From Ciona savignyi (Eukaryota > Chordata > Ascidiacea > Phlebobranchia > Cionidae), in assembly GCA_000149265.1 (NCBI GenBank), contig CH003275.1, forward strand, positions 434,693 to 498,692: DNA of 64,000 nt. Direction: 5' to 3'. This document shows positions 14,287 to 26,800 of the stretch, piece by piece. The notes beneath the pieces are model-generated. The model was not told where the DNA came from. It made no database searches and saw nothing but the letters and a program-made list of their open reading frames with translations. The translations under genes were made by a program, and so were the position numbers. Position 1 is the stretch's first letter. Each line of letters begins with the position of its first letter.

Positions 14287-17200
14287 TTAAACACCACATG
14301 GCCCCTTAACTTCCAAATTAACAAACGCGGTTTCCCAAAATATCATTCGTTGGTCCTTCACTATTGTTTTCTTGTTCATAAGTTGATTCGCATTTGGGTT
14401 ATGCTTAAGCATACTTCTTACGTTGTCAGTTGTGTTATACAGCCTCCAACCGTGACTGTTCAGATCTGTCATCTGTTTATGTATTTTTCTCATTCTTTCA
14501 AGCTTTTTCGGCATGTTTAGAGGCCCTGCTATATGGATTTCCATAGCATATTGCCGCACGCATTGATGAAGGCCTGTGTCCAACAATTCTTGCATTATCT
14601 GTAAAACGTTATTTTTTAGTTGAGGAGATTTAGTATTTATTTGCGCCAAAATGTAATGATCCCAATACCACCGTAACTGTTTCCTTTTAAAAATATAAAT
14701 CAATACTTTATTAGCCTTCTACGTACTAGCCATATCTATATGTCGTAGCCAAAAAACAGCATCAATTACTGTTAATAACAATTAATTAACAAAGGTAACA
14801 CCAAGATAATATTAAAAAAAATGTTGGCCTTGTGTGAAAGACATCACCATAAATATTACTGTGGACAGTTATTGGTCGCTTTTTCTCGTACGTAACACAA
14901 ACGTTTCCACTTTTCTGACAAGATGTCGACGGTTTAAAATATATAACAAAAAATCAAAACTTACTGCGTCTTCAAATCCACCTTCTGGAGCATCCGTATC
15001 AACCTTTAAGTAATCCAAATATTTCCCACTATGTCCAAGTTCCTTTAGAAGCGTCTCTAAAACACGAAATATTTATTTGATTATAAGGCTGGAGTATTTT
15101 TTTATTGGGCTTGGCATTATAGACTTTACATTCGATCCGTATTCAACTGATATACTATATCGGCCGGGCAAAGCAATCTACGGAAATTACTGACCTGTTT
15201 TTTTATTAATCAGTTTATATGATAAGACATGAAAGTACACGTGGTTGAGACAAAAAGGATTTGTCGTCAGATATCCTTGTTCTCAACCAGCTTACCGGAG
15301 CTGTTTTAATATGTTGACCAAGTTGAAGAAATTGTCATAGTTTCTGTTTTAATAATGATCCATTAGGTTTAAGCAATGTCCGGTTAGTAGCCCAAGACAA
15401 AACCGACAAAACGCCGTTCAGTTTTGAATGACCTTTCGACTGATGGATCGACATATCACCAGACCACATAATAAGTATGCTGTGAGTTTAAATCATAAAC
15501 TGACATAAAACAATTTTTGCAAACTAAACTTTAATTTGATGGTCACTATAGGTTGGCCCACAATTTCTCAAGATGAAAGCTTTACTTTAAAAAGTATTTT
15601 ATACTTTTAAAACAAAACGACCTGGATATAGCTTTTCTGTGCAAAGTTGCAAAATTATCCATGTCAGTTGTCTGTGCTAACAAGCAAGTTTCAAATTAGT
15701 CACAGTGTTATTTGGGTATATGTATTCGAGCTTACTTAAGGTTCTCATTTTCCATCCATTGCTGTCTTTTTCAATATCAACTGTAGATATGCCGATCTTG
15801 TGGAAAATAACTCCACTTTTTCGAACCATTCCGTCTTCATAATGCATAGCTAACACGAAAGAATAAAATGGCAATGACAATATTTACTATTGTGGTTCTA
15901 GATGTGTTGGTATTAACCGATTTCTCCCCACAAGTTTTGAATACGATAATTAAATATTAGTCAATCGAACAAGAATGTTTATGGTGGGAATCGAATCTAG
16001 AACCTTCCGGTTCCAACCACCGGACTCTACCAGTTTGCTGTGGGAATTTAACTCATAACCTTCCAATTCAAAGCACAGAAATGTATTGCATCACAATGTT
16101 GTTGGGGCTAAAACAAAGCAATAAACTTCTTACATGGATCAAAGGAATGAACTTCGCAACCCAATCGAGCCATCTCGTCGTCAAATGAGAAATCATAACC
16201 AACCCCGAACGAGTACATGAGACATGTGTAACCAGGATTCTGAGCTCTTTCCCAGAATTGCGGTTCAACGCATAGATCGTAGGCACCGTCCATGAACTCT
16301 TTCGGCCTGCCGCCCAAGTATTTGCTTGTTGTGCATTTGTACTACGGAATAACGGCATATTTTCTCATATATATGAAGACAGGTCGCATTCTGTTTGGGA
16401 TTAGAGTTTTTACCTGCATAGTGTAAACATAGTTCCACATTCGTTCTAATTCTTCTTCGGGTCCGACTACCTCTTTGGGTAAAGCTGCGAACATTTATAG
16501 AAATCGTATTAAATAAAGCTCGTAAACTTCGATACAAAGCTTTGGTTACTGTTTTCCAAGAAACGAACGTAATTTTTTTATTACTGTGACATAATAACGG
16601 TCGTAACACTCACTTTTAAATTCTGGACGTATTGTTTATTTAGTCAATAAAGAGAAATGGCTAGGAATTGGAATGGCCATATACATAAAGTACAGAAATC
16701 TCTAATCTCCAATATATAGTAAAAAGCACGGTAAATATACACAAAGTGGCAAAATGGATAATATTTTACTCACGTATATCCACGTGGGGTAATTCAGCAA
16801 GTTTTCTTTTTTTTTCAACTTCAAAATAAACTGAAGAAATAAATAATTTAGGTTGTAAGTAAGATATGGATAGCATTTATATGTATATACGATCACGGCA
16901 CAAAGATATATGTTAGATACGATGGCAAAAACTACTTTTAACAAACGAAATATTGCCCATATTGCCACCTCTGTATATTTTTATTGCGCATTCGCATGGT
17001 TTCCGAATAATAAGCAATTAGATTTAATTTAGTAAACAGTGGAGTTTAGTATTATATAGCGTTATAAATCGCTTTTTCAGTGTTTAGTCAAACGCGAGTT
17101 ATGGATCGTTAACGATCGGAGCTGTAATGCGTTATGTGCCACATGGCTTTGTAGAACGTTCACAAGGGATATCTGAATAAAACGGATATATCAATTTAGT

Positions 17201-17690
17201 CCGGAATTGCGTGATCCTTACAAGCCTAATTTACATCTTCACCGATTTCATTTTTATACGGTGTAATATTTAACGTAATTGCGATTTTTTTGCCAGAATA
17301 GTTTTTGAAATCACGCCCGGTTGGTCTGTTTTGTTGTATATAAGAAGCGTCGCGGTTACCTTTCGGTCATACAACCGTTCATGTCAACTTTATTAAAGTT
17401 ACGCGTATACATTAACGGATGGAATGTTGGCAGATAGATACTTCCAAGTTTCCAATGGTTATTTATCCTTTGCCACTAGTATTTCATTAGCATCCATTTA
17501 CCTTAATAAAATTCAAACGCCCCCGGATATAATCTACACCAGTTATGTTAGGGAATTGTTCATTTATACAAGACGGCATTCAGCGGTAATGTAATGTCCC
17601 GGAGCAAAGTAGACATTTTTATCAACAAAGAGAAATTCTCTATAACAACAAAGAGAAAGGATACCCAATCTGTCAAAGCTAATATGGCTC

Positions 17691-17722
<32 letters not shown>

Positions 17723-18092
17723 AAAGCGTTTTGCCTTACGGCGTTATTTTGGAGAAACAGAACATCATGCACACATTTTTACAAAAGTAATACAAGTTAA
17801 CGCCTTATAATATTTATAATAAACAACTTAGAAGTGTTAGAAGTGATTGTTAAATTATTTTAATGAAGAAGAGGGGAAATATAATGCACTTTAAATTTCT
17901 CTAAAACGCTGTGATTACAACGCTTGAGTGAAAGTTTACTTTACCTTTATAATTGTTTAATTCGATCGTTACTGCTCGTTTAAAACTAGCCATCTGACTG
18001 TCCATTTTCCCCATGTAATTTAGCATTATTCCAAAGGTTAACACAGTGAAGCATATTCCAAAAAGCACAATCACTTTATTACTGCTCGACAT
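14287..18092 (-). CDS. METTL24-like membrane-anchored methyltransferase
   Basis: Seven exons on the minus strand: 18092-17945, 16830-16774, 16484-16414, 16341-16134, 15849-15736, 15056-14965 and 14598-14287. All phases agree; 333 residues. Residues 7-27 form one hydrophobic segment (signal anchor, type II orientation likely). The domain begins near LERMWNYVYTMQ and KYLGG..MDGAYDLCVEP, then CLMYSFGVGYDFSFDDEMA (132-150), GCEVHSFDPS (153-162), WKMRTL, GHSGKYLDYLKVDTDAPEGG (207-226), QYAMEIHI, and ends FWETAFVNLE. This motif order is that of METTL24 and its invertebrate paralogues (methyltransferase-like 24 family), whose substrate is not established. The acidic loop after DYLK reads VDTDAPEGGFED where I would expect a DIE-type motif. 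Expansions of this family are common in invertebrates, so orthology to METTL24 is uncertain. Confidence 0.88.
17489..17590. repeat. Fragment related to the 18.5-kb MITE
   Basis: In intron 1 of the METTL24-like gene. Shares GCATCCATTTACC, AAATTCAAACGCCCCCGGATATAATC and ACGGCATTCAGCGGTAATG-like blocks, in order, with 18492-18632. Confidence 0.5.
17691..17719. repeat. (CA)n microsatellite
   Basis: About 14 CA dinucleotides in a row, inside intron 1 of the METTL24-like gene. Confidence 0.95.
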
Positions 18093-19520
18093 TTTGACCA
18101 GTATACAGTATACACAGTATCCAAATCGCTTTTCGTAAACAGTACAACAGCTCTAAGGTAGTTTACATTAAACTGAAAATAACTAACCTATAAAGGTGAA
18201 ACTTTAAACTATGCACTGCAACAAACGATGTTTCGGCCCACTTAAATATATACAATGGACTGACAAAGTTTACTTCAGCGATAGAAACCTGCTTCTAAAT
18301 TTACGCTTTACGCATGGTAGCTTCTCAAACTCGCCTTTATAGCTACAGACACTTTAGCACAGTTTTTACTGAAACGAGATATGTGAATCATGAAAAGAAC
18401 GTTGTAAATTTATCTGCAAGTCTAAAATTAACAGATGGGTAATAATACACTTGAATGGTTATTAGTCGTTTGTCATAGTGTTAATCAGTAGCAGCCATTT
18501 ACTTCTGTATGGACGAGTTCTGTATGGACGAGTGTTAATCAGTAGCAGTTAAATTCGAACGCCCACGGATATAATCCACCTGATTTGTGACAGTAACCAC
18601 CGGTTCGTCCATACAGAACGGCAACAAATGGTAAATCCACAATTAAAGTCTTCCAAAATAATTTTGTTTATCTTTAACAAAATAAAAATGGATAAGAATC
18701 GGTGTTCCATTTCTTGGGTTTGTTGTTAGTAATTTATTTAGGCTTTAACTAGTCTGTTGTACACAATAGCATGCATTTGGAAACATGAAATACACTGCGT
18801 GAGCCCTCGAGATCCCCTCGATAACACGACCACCTCTTTATCAGGGCCACTTCAGTGCGGTCCCAAATATTATACTATGGTAATGCATTGCATTCTGTTT
18901 CAATGAAGGACCGCCATATTTTGGTACAAAATTCCAACTTTAACTCCGCGAAAGCGACCACACGTGCTTAAAAATTTGCTTTTGTCACCAAAACAATAAG
19001 GTTGAATTTCTTTTGTGACCACAACAATAAGATTAGATGAGCGCGTACACACACAAAGAAAATTGTGGTAAACACAACTGAATCGTATAAGTTAGTGAAG
19101 TTTTTTTTTGCGTATCTGACACAGAGTAACAGTTGTTTAGTACTAACAACATGTTAAAACGTGTTAAATGGACTGAGTGAAATGTCGACCAGTTCATTAA
19201 AACAAAAATCCATTTGTGACTTTTTTAATAGTACTGATTAAATGCATGCATATTCATGTTTTATCTTATAAAAATATAAAAACCAAATTTCTTCAAACAG
19301 GATGCTCCAAATCAAAATTCCCTAACACGACCACCCCGCTTACGCGGCCGCTTGATTACGGTCCCATAGGTGATCAGGTAAGCGGGTTTTCACTGTAATT
19401 TTAAATAAAAGGGTATAAAGAAACGTTGTTTAGTATTTTCTGCGAATGCTCAAAAGTCATTAAATTACCGCTAGTGGTCGCTAACACTGAAAAGTTGTTC
19501 GGATTACCCGAAAATTAAAA
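18093..19520. other. Upstream region of the METTL24-like gene, with repeats
   Basis: No coding exon recognised. Contains a MITE-like palindrome (18492-18632) and two stretches, 18810-18865 and 19318-19395, sharing an ACACGACCACC..CGGCC(A/G)CTT..GCGGTCCCA pattern, so probably remnants of one repeat family. Confidence 0.45.
18492..18632. mobile_element. Short MITE-like palindrome
   Basis: Left side CCATTTACTTCTGTATGGAC; right side reads CGTCCATACAGAACGGCAAC then AAATGG, its approximate reverse complement, about 100 bp away. The left arm carries a 15-bp tandem repeat (TTCTGTATGGACGAG twice) and GTGTTAATCAGTAGCAG occurs twice (near 18478 and 18532). Confidence 0.55.
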
Positions 19521-19652
19521 CAAACTGGTACGGTCGTGTGGCCAAATGGTTAACGCGTCCGATACATATACCTACCTATACAAAAAACGGTCCTGGTGAC
19601 GAGCCCATCATGTGCTCGAAACTTGGCTCAGTAAAAAAAAAACAAAAAAAAA
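19521..19652 (+). mobile_element. tRNA-derived SINE, copy in LINE cluster (1)
   Basis: Reads GGTCGTGTGGCCAAATGGTTAACGCGTCCGATACATATACC in pieces matching an A-box, then CCATCATGTGCTCGAAACTTGGCTCAGT (degenerate B-box), ending in a long A-rich tail with two runs of about ten A. The A-box region closely resembles eukaryotic tRNA-Ser (TGGCCGAGTGGTTAAGGCG). Confidence 0.8.
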
Positions 19653-19657
19653 CTTAA

Positions 19658-19789
19658 AACAAACTGTACGGTCGTGTGGCCGAATGGTTAACACGACCGA
19701 TACATATACCGACTCTTATACAAAAAAACGATCTTTTTGACGAGCCCATTATGGGTTCGAAACTTGGTCCAATCAAAAAAAAATTAAAA
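19658..19789 (+). mobile_element. tRNA-derived SINE, copy in LINE cluster (2)
   Basis: Starts AAACAAACTGTACGGTCGTG, with TGGCCGAATGGTTAACACG, a CGAGCCCATTATGGGTTCGA B-box region, and an A-rich tail. It follows copy 1 head to tail with only a few bases between. Confidence 0.85.
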
Positions 19790-20712
19790 CATACTGCATT
19801 AACGACCCTCGCTACCTCTGGTTGAACCCAAATATCAAATCGCGCAATAGAACACTCTTCATTGTGGACTTGGCAGAGGCCGGGGTAACCAACCACTCAC
19901 AAATTATTAACACAGAGGGTAACTATATGAGCTTCAAGGAAGCTTATTCGATAACTAATACATTAGACAATTTTACAGAAATTAACAAATTAATCCATGC
20001 CTTGCCGGAAGCTTGGGATCAAGGCGATCCACAAAGCCCAAGTAAGACCGATTATTCCACCAAATTGTTTGACTTGATCGAAAAGTTAAAAGGTAACCAA
20101 ACAACGAAATCAATATATAACGATGTTATCGCAGCTAGCGCAACAATCTCCATGAAACAGCAGGAAAAATGGGCGCGCTCGCTCGATATTACCATCGAAA
20201 ACTGGGGACAAATTTACAGTGACAATTATTTTTGTTCCTTAGAAACTCGGTACCGCTCCTTTCAAATTAAACTAAATAACAGAGCTATAGTAACCAATGA
20301 TAAATTACATCGTTTGGGATTCAAGGACACTAATCGGTGCGAATTTTGCAAGATCGAACCAGAAACCTTAACCCACCTATTATATTTTTGCCCCAAAATC
20401 AATGCTTATTGGAATAATGTCGAAAACTGGTTAAGCGCTTCATTTCGTACACCATACAACCTAACTCCACACAATTGTTTCTTTGGTATTGTTAACAATT
20501 GTGTCATCAACTGTATTTTATTATGTGCAAGATTCTGTATATACAGAGGGAAAACAACGGACAGAGTGCCCACGATTCACTTATTCATTAGTGAAGTGGA
20601 AACCCTCAGAAAAAGGGAACTGATAATAGCAAAAAATTAAACAAACTAGAATCTCATTACCGTAAGTGGAGTACCATTCCAGAAATCAATAAAATATTTC
20701 ATAGAAAAAAAT
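19790..20712 (+). mobile_element. 5'-truncated LINE: C-terminal end of an L1/Tx1-type ORF2
   Basis: An open frame runs from the insertion junction (about 19790) to TAA at 20638-20640, about 280 codons. It begins DPRYLWLNPNI and contains LAEAGV, a helical region, then CEFCKIEPETLTHLLYFCP (20340-20396), the Cys-x2-Cys..His-x4-Cys knuckle typical of the C-terminus of L1/Tx1-clade non-LTR ORF2 proteins. The reverse transcriptase and endonuclease are absent, as expected for 5' truncation. The frame has no stop or frameshift over about 840 bp, which suggests a young insertion. About 70 bp of 3' UTR follow, then another SINE. No function is expected from this fragment. Confidence 0.82.
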
Positions 20713-20715
20713 GAA

Positions 20716-20837
20716 ACAAACTGTACGGTCGTGTGGCCGAATGGTTAGTTCGACCGATACGTATACCGACTCATATATAAAAACGGCCCAAGTGACGTCC
20801 CCATCCCGGGTTTAAATCTTGTGTCGGTAAAAAAATG
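20716..20837 (+). mobile_element. tRNA-derived SINE, copy in LINE cluster (3)
   Basis: Begins AAACAAACTGTACGGTCGTG exactly like copy 2, with TGGCCGAATGGTTAGTTCG and a weaker B-box region (CATCCCGGGTTTAAATC), ending in TAAAAAAATG. Confidence 0.8.
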
Positions 20838-23800
20838 CAACCAACTCGTAAATTGCCTCGTATTAAATGTTAAGTTCAACAAATTTTCCAATGTTTAAAC
20901 ACTTTAAGAACCTTATTATAAAGACTTGTACTTGTGGTCATTTGTTTAACTTTTTTTTTAAGACATTCGGCCGTTCGGCTTCTGCCACTTCACACATTGT
21001 TTGGTTGTACACCTTACTGCAATTAGTTTGCCGCAAGACAATGCTAGTGTGCCGCGAAAAAATAATATTTTTTTAAACACAGTTTTTGCCAATTTTTTTT
21101 TTTTGCAAATTTAAATATTAAGGTTATCAGACACTTATTACAGAATGAAATGTGCCATCAAAATTAAGTGGGTTTCTAAATGTGCCTAGAGTAAACGAAG
21201 GCTGCAGAGCACTGCATTACACTCAAATCACGAAAAAAACAATTGGTGAACAATAAAATTAACATTTTAAGTTATTTTTTAGCCAGAACCATTGGGCAAA
21301 GTACTTAGAGACATTGCCTGAAATTACTAAAGTAAAGGAACGTGTAGATCATACACAACAAACACACTGGAAAATAAGCTCCGGTAACCCTAAGATGGAC
21401 GCAAGGTGACCTGACGATTGTCTGTGTGTGGAAAAGAAGGCCTAAATAGTCTAAGACGAGGCGTTTAAGGACGTTACCTATTTTGAAGGCGCCGTTCCAG
21501 TCATGTTGAACAAATTAGTTAACCTGTATATGTTTTACTGTGTTCCAAAATAAAAAAGAATAAAGCAACCTTTCGTTGACGTTGTCGTCGGGTTGCTAAA
21601 AATCTTAGAACTGTTTACCAGGGAAAACGTCAAGACAGATTAAGGGCCAGACATAGGATATAAACAAAAACTGACGAAGCACTACATTTATTTACTAATT
21701 TTAAGTTGTTGAGTAAAAGTGCCATTTTAAGTTAGCATATGCTCATCTTGCTTTCCATCTAGCATCGAATATGTAACGCATATGAAAATTTTTAACCATA
21801 AGTGCCAGACATTTCTTCTGGTGAACATTAGTTACTGCAATACAATGTTAAATTATGTAAAAACACTGTAACATAACAAGTGTGTTACTACAATATATTC
21901 GGTGGGGTTTAAAAGTAAGGTACCCGTACCTTAACTGCAGGGCATCGCATCTGGTGCTATCTTCCCTTGCTTCACATATTTTAACGCAACAAGTGCTGAA
22001 TGTACAACAATGTGACTATGAAAATGCATCTTATAATATTACATAGTTGCTTATGACATATGTTTATTCATAAAATACTTTATCCAAAAAATAGTTAACC
22101 TACAACCTTTCCAAAAGGATCTTATGATTCAAATACATTGAAGGTGATGCAGCAAACAACCCACTATATCTGTACCATTGAATGCAAAGAGGCTGATAGG
22201 ACAAGGGTTTGAGAACTGGTGCTTTTTTCATCCTTTTTCAATGATTACTTTTGACTTGATTGCTAATGGCATAGATGAGGTCCGGATTCTGATGTTGCAG
22301 CTCCGTGAAATAGTAAATTTTATGCAACCGGCCTTTTATGCAACCGCAACGAAAATGCAAATTGCTTGTTTGGATGTGATCATAAAGGAATATATCTTTT
22401 TTTTACAACTCTAAAAAATTATCTTAGTCTTTGTCTCCTTTACATCAGTTGCATATGCACACTGTGTTTTACAAGATTTGTAATGCTACTATTTATTGCA
22501 AGTGTGTTCAGCAGTTTTTACACAAGCATGATGTTATTTCCGACAATAATGGCTTAACTGCAAGCCTATTTTAGTAATCGAAGACTGTCCCGAACGCTTT
22601 GTAACATTGGTCTACGGGAGGTCATTCGACTTAATGTGTTAGATCAATCAAATGTAATGAAATGTTACAACACATTCCAATGCGCTCCTATACAGTTAAT
22701 GGGCACAAACTACTACCTATAGTAAGTATGCTTTTTTAAAGAAAAAATATAAAAGTAATCCTCCCGTCCTTTAAATGATAGTATGCGGTAAGTTTCTCTC
22801 ACACGTGCAATCTTCAAATAAAGAATATAATTAAGGCTATAAATGCTGACAAGTGGGTCATCAAAAATAATCAGCGAGTTGATTGGGGTGCACGCGTTGT
22901 TATGCGAGTACCTGTGAACTTAAAACAAGTTTGAGTGGCTATGTCTTAGCCTATTCGTGCCCAATCAGTGACTTATGCTCTTAATTTCGTAATTTTCTTA
23001 GATTCTTTGATGGTTGACTAAAAACATTTGGTTTATCAACTAAGAGCGACGATAAACATGTTACTGGTAATAAGTAACTAGGACAATGATGATGAGAATA
23101 ATGACGAGCAGATACGAGAATGTTGACCAAAATAAAAATTGAGAATGTAGGAGCGGGATTTATTAAATTTATGGCTTGGCACAAATAAACTTGCTGTTCA
23201 TAATATCTAATACAGGCGCTTTTTAAATTTTTGATATCTGAGACTCTTCAAAAATGTTAATATATGTGCTAATCAAAATACAAAACAATGTGTTGTTTTC
23301 AAACTGCTACAGCGGAACCGAATATAATAAATTATAATTGGGGGAAAACTGACTGCGTTTAGTTGTAAGACCTTATTTTTTGAACATATTGTTGTAACAG
23401 CTAGACTTTTAATTTAGGATAGCGTTTTTTGTAGTTTTAATCTCCGGGTTTTTATAACATTTAGGTTAGCATCGAATTGCCTATTTAAGCTCCGTATGAC
23501 TTAGCTGATAGTAGTGCTTTCTTTTATGTTTTTTTATTAATTCACAATTATAAACTCACAATTATAAATACAATACACTATACATGAATATATGTATACA
23601 CTTGCTAGATATGGGATAACAAATGTAGTATAAGATACCAAAACAAGACGGGTAGAGTTTTAGGATTGCGCTTGGACATTTTCTGGATCACTTAAAAAAC
23701 TGGAAAAAATGTTACACAAATAATTTTATAGTTACACAAATAATTTTTAACCATTTTGTACATGAGTTAAAAAATAACAAGGGTATTTTGAAGTAACTTT

Positions 23801-23874
23801 ATAAGCTTTGTGGGCGATACTTTTTTAATTTCAGTATGTTAATTTTTCCCTTGAATGTTAAAAAGGTCGTGTAC
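20838..23874. other. Intergenic region, no gene recognised
   Basis: AT-rich, no exon-like block with splice sites. A reversed copy of repeat family 2 lies near 21290-21440 (CGCAAGGTGACCTGACGATTG marks its inner end). The interval 22170-22420 has an open frame of 78 codons with no family resemblance. The 3' UTR of the IAP gene (minus strand) probably extends to about 23535, where TTTATT (AATAAA on the minus strand) occurs. Confidence 0.45.
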
Positions 23875-26800
23875 TTAATTTAAGGGCAATTTCACGCCAT
23901 ATACTGCCCTTAAAGACTCTCTAACTTCCGACTTGCAGAGCGGACATTTTTTAACATCACCACTACTACACTTGGTGCACAATACCAAATGCCCGCACGG
24001 CAACACAACCACACTTGCTAGATCTTGAAGACATGATTTGCACTTCCTTGACTCTTTTAAACGCTGCAGCTCGCTGGTGCTGGATTCCGGATCATTTGTT
24101 ACAGCAGCTGTTTCAATTGGGATGTTTTCTTCATCAACATCTTCGGATGTTAATTCTAAGTTGAGGACGGCATCAATAAGAGTTTCAATTGTCGTGAACA
24201 TTGGATTGTTCTCTTCCAGGGTTCTTTGTAACAGTGGGTCTTTTAAAATTTAATAAAGCACAGCAAAAATATGGAATTTTCACTTTTAAAAACTAAAAAT
24301 ACACAATTCGAAAACAACCGTTTAAAAATCAAGTAGACTGCAATAAACGATGCCTTATGATATTAACTGTTTAGGTTATTTTCCACGCTGGTGCTGTTGT
24401 TATTATTTTGTCATCAAAAAGTGAATGTTTAATGCCAAAACATGTATAGGTTAGAATAGGATATTCATGTGTCTCCGTAAATGGAAAAACACAAGGGATG
24501 TTAAAAGACTGGTAATCGCCAGATCACCCCGCGCCCACCATTAGGGTTAGGAAGCTATTTAGTTTGTTTTGTACGATTCAGACTTTCCTTCAATTTGGTA
24601 GAACTCATTATTCCACTTTTAGTCAATGTCAAGCACCTTGCCCAAAGACACCGCCACACTATGGCTAGTGCCAAGTTTCGAACCTGCTATATATGGGCTA
24701 AAAACCAACAGACAAATTCAACAAGCTGATAGGTCGGATTATTGTAAAAAATCAAAATTCTTTTATTAATCACCTTTTCATCGCGAGTCGTATTTTTTCC
24801 TCCTCAAATCCCATCAGGATTGCTTCCGGTACTATCGGAGATGACGTCATTATTGAATTAACTTTTTCTTTCAGCTGCCTCAACTTTGCTCTGGGGTCGA
24901 TAATTTTAGGGGATCCGTTTACGAAAGGAGGTACATTTCTAAAAGTTAATAAAGTATTTTGGACATTCGTAAAATCTTTCTCAAGCAAGCAATACGTATT
25001 TTAGTATCCTTAAAAAACTAAAACTTACGAATATCTTTGGTTGTGTCGATTGGGTATTGTAGGTCGTCTGAGGTTTGGGAATCGGGAAACTATGTTGTGA
25101 ACATATTCTTGACCTTTTTGCTGGAGGACGAACTCACAACTAAAAATAGAGGTAAAAGTGAAAATGGGGTGGAAAGCATGTCGCAAAGACAAACAAATGA
25201 CATAAGGTGCTTAGGCTGAAGCCGACCAAATGAATTCACTGTCAACTATTGCGTCATCAAAAATCAATACTTACTGTGGAAACCATTTCGCGTGTTCAAA
25301 CCAAGGATCGTCGTCTCTTTCCCAATTTTGAAGCCCTCCATTGCAATACCAGCATTTCACACGATCCCTGTCGCCTAGAAACCAAAATAAACTTAAATCC
25401 TATATTAAGTAACGTAAATTGCCGGGTCACTATTACGTATAAAAGTGTGTTAATAAATACCGTGTTGTCTGGTATATTTTAAATAAGGAAACAATTTTTG
25501 AAACACAACTATATAAAACAATCTAAATTAAATAAACACTAAACCAAATAAGCACAAGAGTAAGTACAACAGAAATTCATTTTATTTTGTTACCTATGTA
25601 AAATAATCCCGCCTTGGCAATCTGTCGAGAGGTTGCAAGTACTAATTGTGGCGACCAACTCGCCATGTTGTCAGTAAAAGTTTGCAACCTCGAACTTTCG
25701 TGTCTCATATGTGGACTGAATGGGTCGTTGCATGGAAATAATGAGATGTTCGGGATTTCTGCTTCTCTGGTTTCTGTTCCCATCACTTCCGGTGGTGGTT
25801 GTTGGACAGTTGCTGTTTGTGGTAATACAGCTTGATGTGTGGTGGCTGTTCCCTGTTGCAATGCAAAGTGATTGATATTAGGGATGTTGAAAATTTCTCT
25901 CGTCCGTAAACTGGCTTCTCTAGAACGCTGTTCATTAGTTCCGACAGTATTCCGCGAGATCAAATCTGTAATATTTTTTTGGAATAATTAAAACTAAGCT
26001 GCAGAACTCTTTCTAGTCTGTTCATTAATATGTAAGTAATCGGCACAAATTGCAAAATAAGATTACTAATAGACCTTTTACTTACGTAGTGGTATATTTG
26101 TGGTGTCAGTTCTATTGGCAAATTCGCAATCCCTTTTATGCCAGCTTGGGAGAGACATATCCTCATTGCCGGTCAATCCTTCAACACATTGCCCACATCT
26201 AAATGAAAGCAATAATTAAAAAATAATAAAAAAGTTCAACCACGTGTTAACTACCACTATATGTAAAAAAAACGCATTTGAACTGTTTGGTAGGTTATGG
26301 GTCTAATTATATTGCGTATTTTTGGAGGTGAAGTGAGGAGTTTTTTAGCGCACTTGTTATCCCTGTTCTGATAGGCCTTAATTCTTCGCGGACACTAAGA
26401 TCATGATTTATAACAAGTTTTAAACCGATCGCACAAATCATTCTTGTTAAAACACGCTTTTTCAGCATTTTTACTGATACATCATGTGGAATTCCTACAC
26501 CTATCCTTTAACTATAATCATATTCTCCGGATAGTTTTAATCTAGCCAGGCAATTCCGCCAATCTAATTTATTTTCCGGTATAAAAAGTTCCAATTCGGA
26601 TGTTATAGTTGCCAGGTGGATTTTATTTGATAATGGGGGTAGCATAAAATGGTGTAACAAAGAAGAAAAGTTGCCATCACTTTACGCTTACACAAAACAT
26701 TTTACTCTGTCTTTAAATCCAGTGTAAAGGAAACCCAACGACGCAAGTAACAGCACGTCAACTTGTACGTGTTGCGGAAACCGTTGATAAGTTGTTATTC

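Noticed and set aside
14599-14703. 5' extension of the last METTL24-like exon to LRWYWDHYILAQ..
   Set aside because: It is open, but skipping to the acceptor before IMQELLDTG gives the family's spacing between the DYLK and EIHI motifs and a better pyrimidine tract.
16265-16609. 114-codon minus-strand frame, and neighbours at 16068-16358
   Set aside because: They cross introns of the METTL24-like gene; conserved residues are found only in the exons as modelled.
19532-19640. Candidate functional tRNA-Ser genes at SINE heads
   Set aside because: A- and B-boxes exist, but the anticodon and acceptor arms do not pair and an A-rich tail follows, so these are SINEs.
22178-22414. 78-codon plus-strand frame
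   Set aside because: Begins at an arbitrary ATG in AT-rich DNA, has no domain and no splice context.
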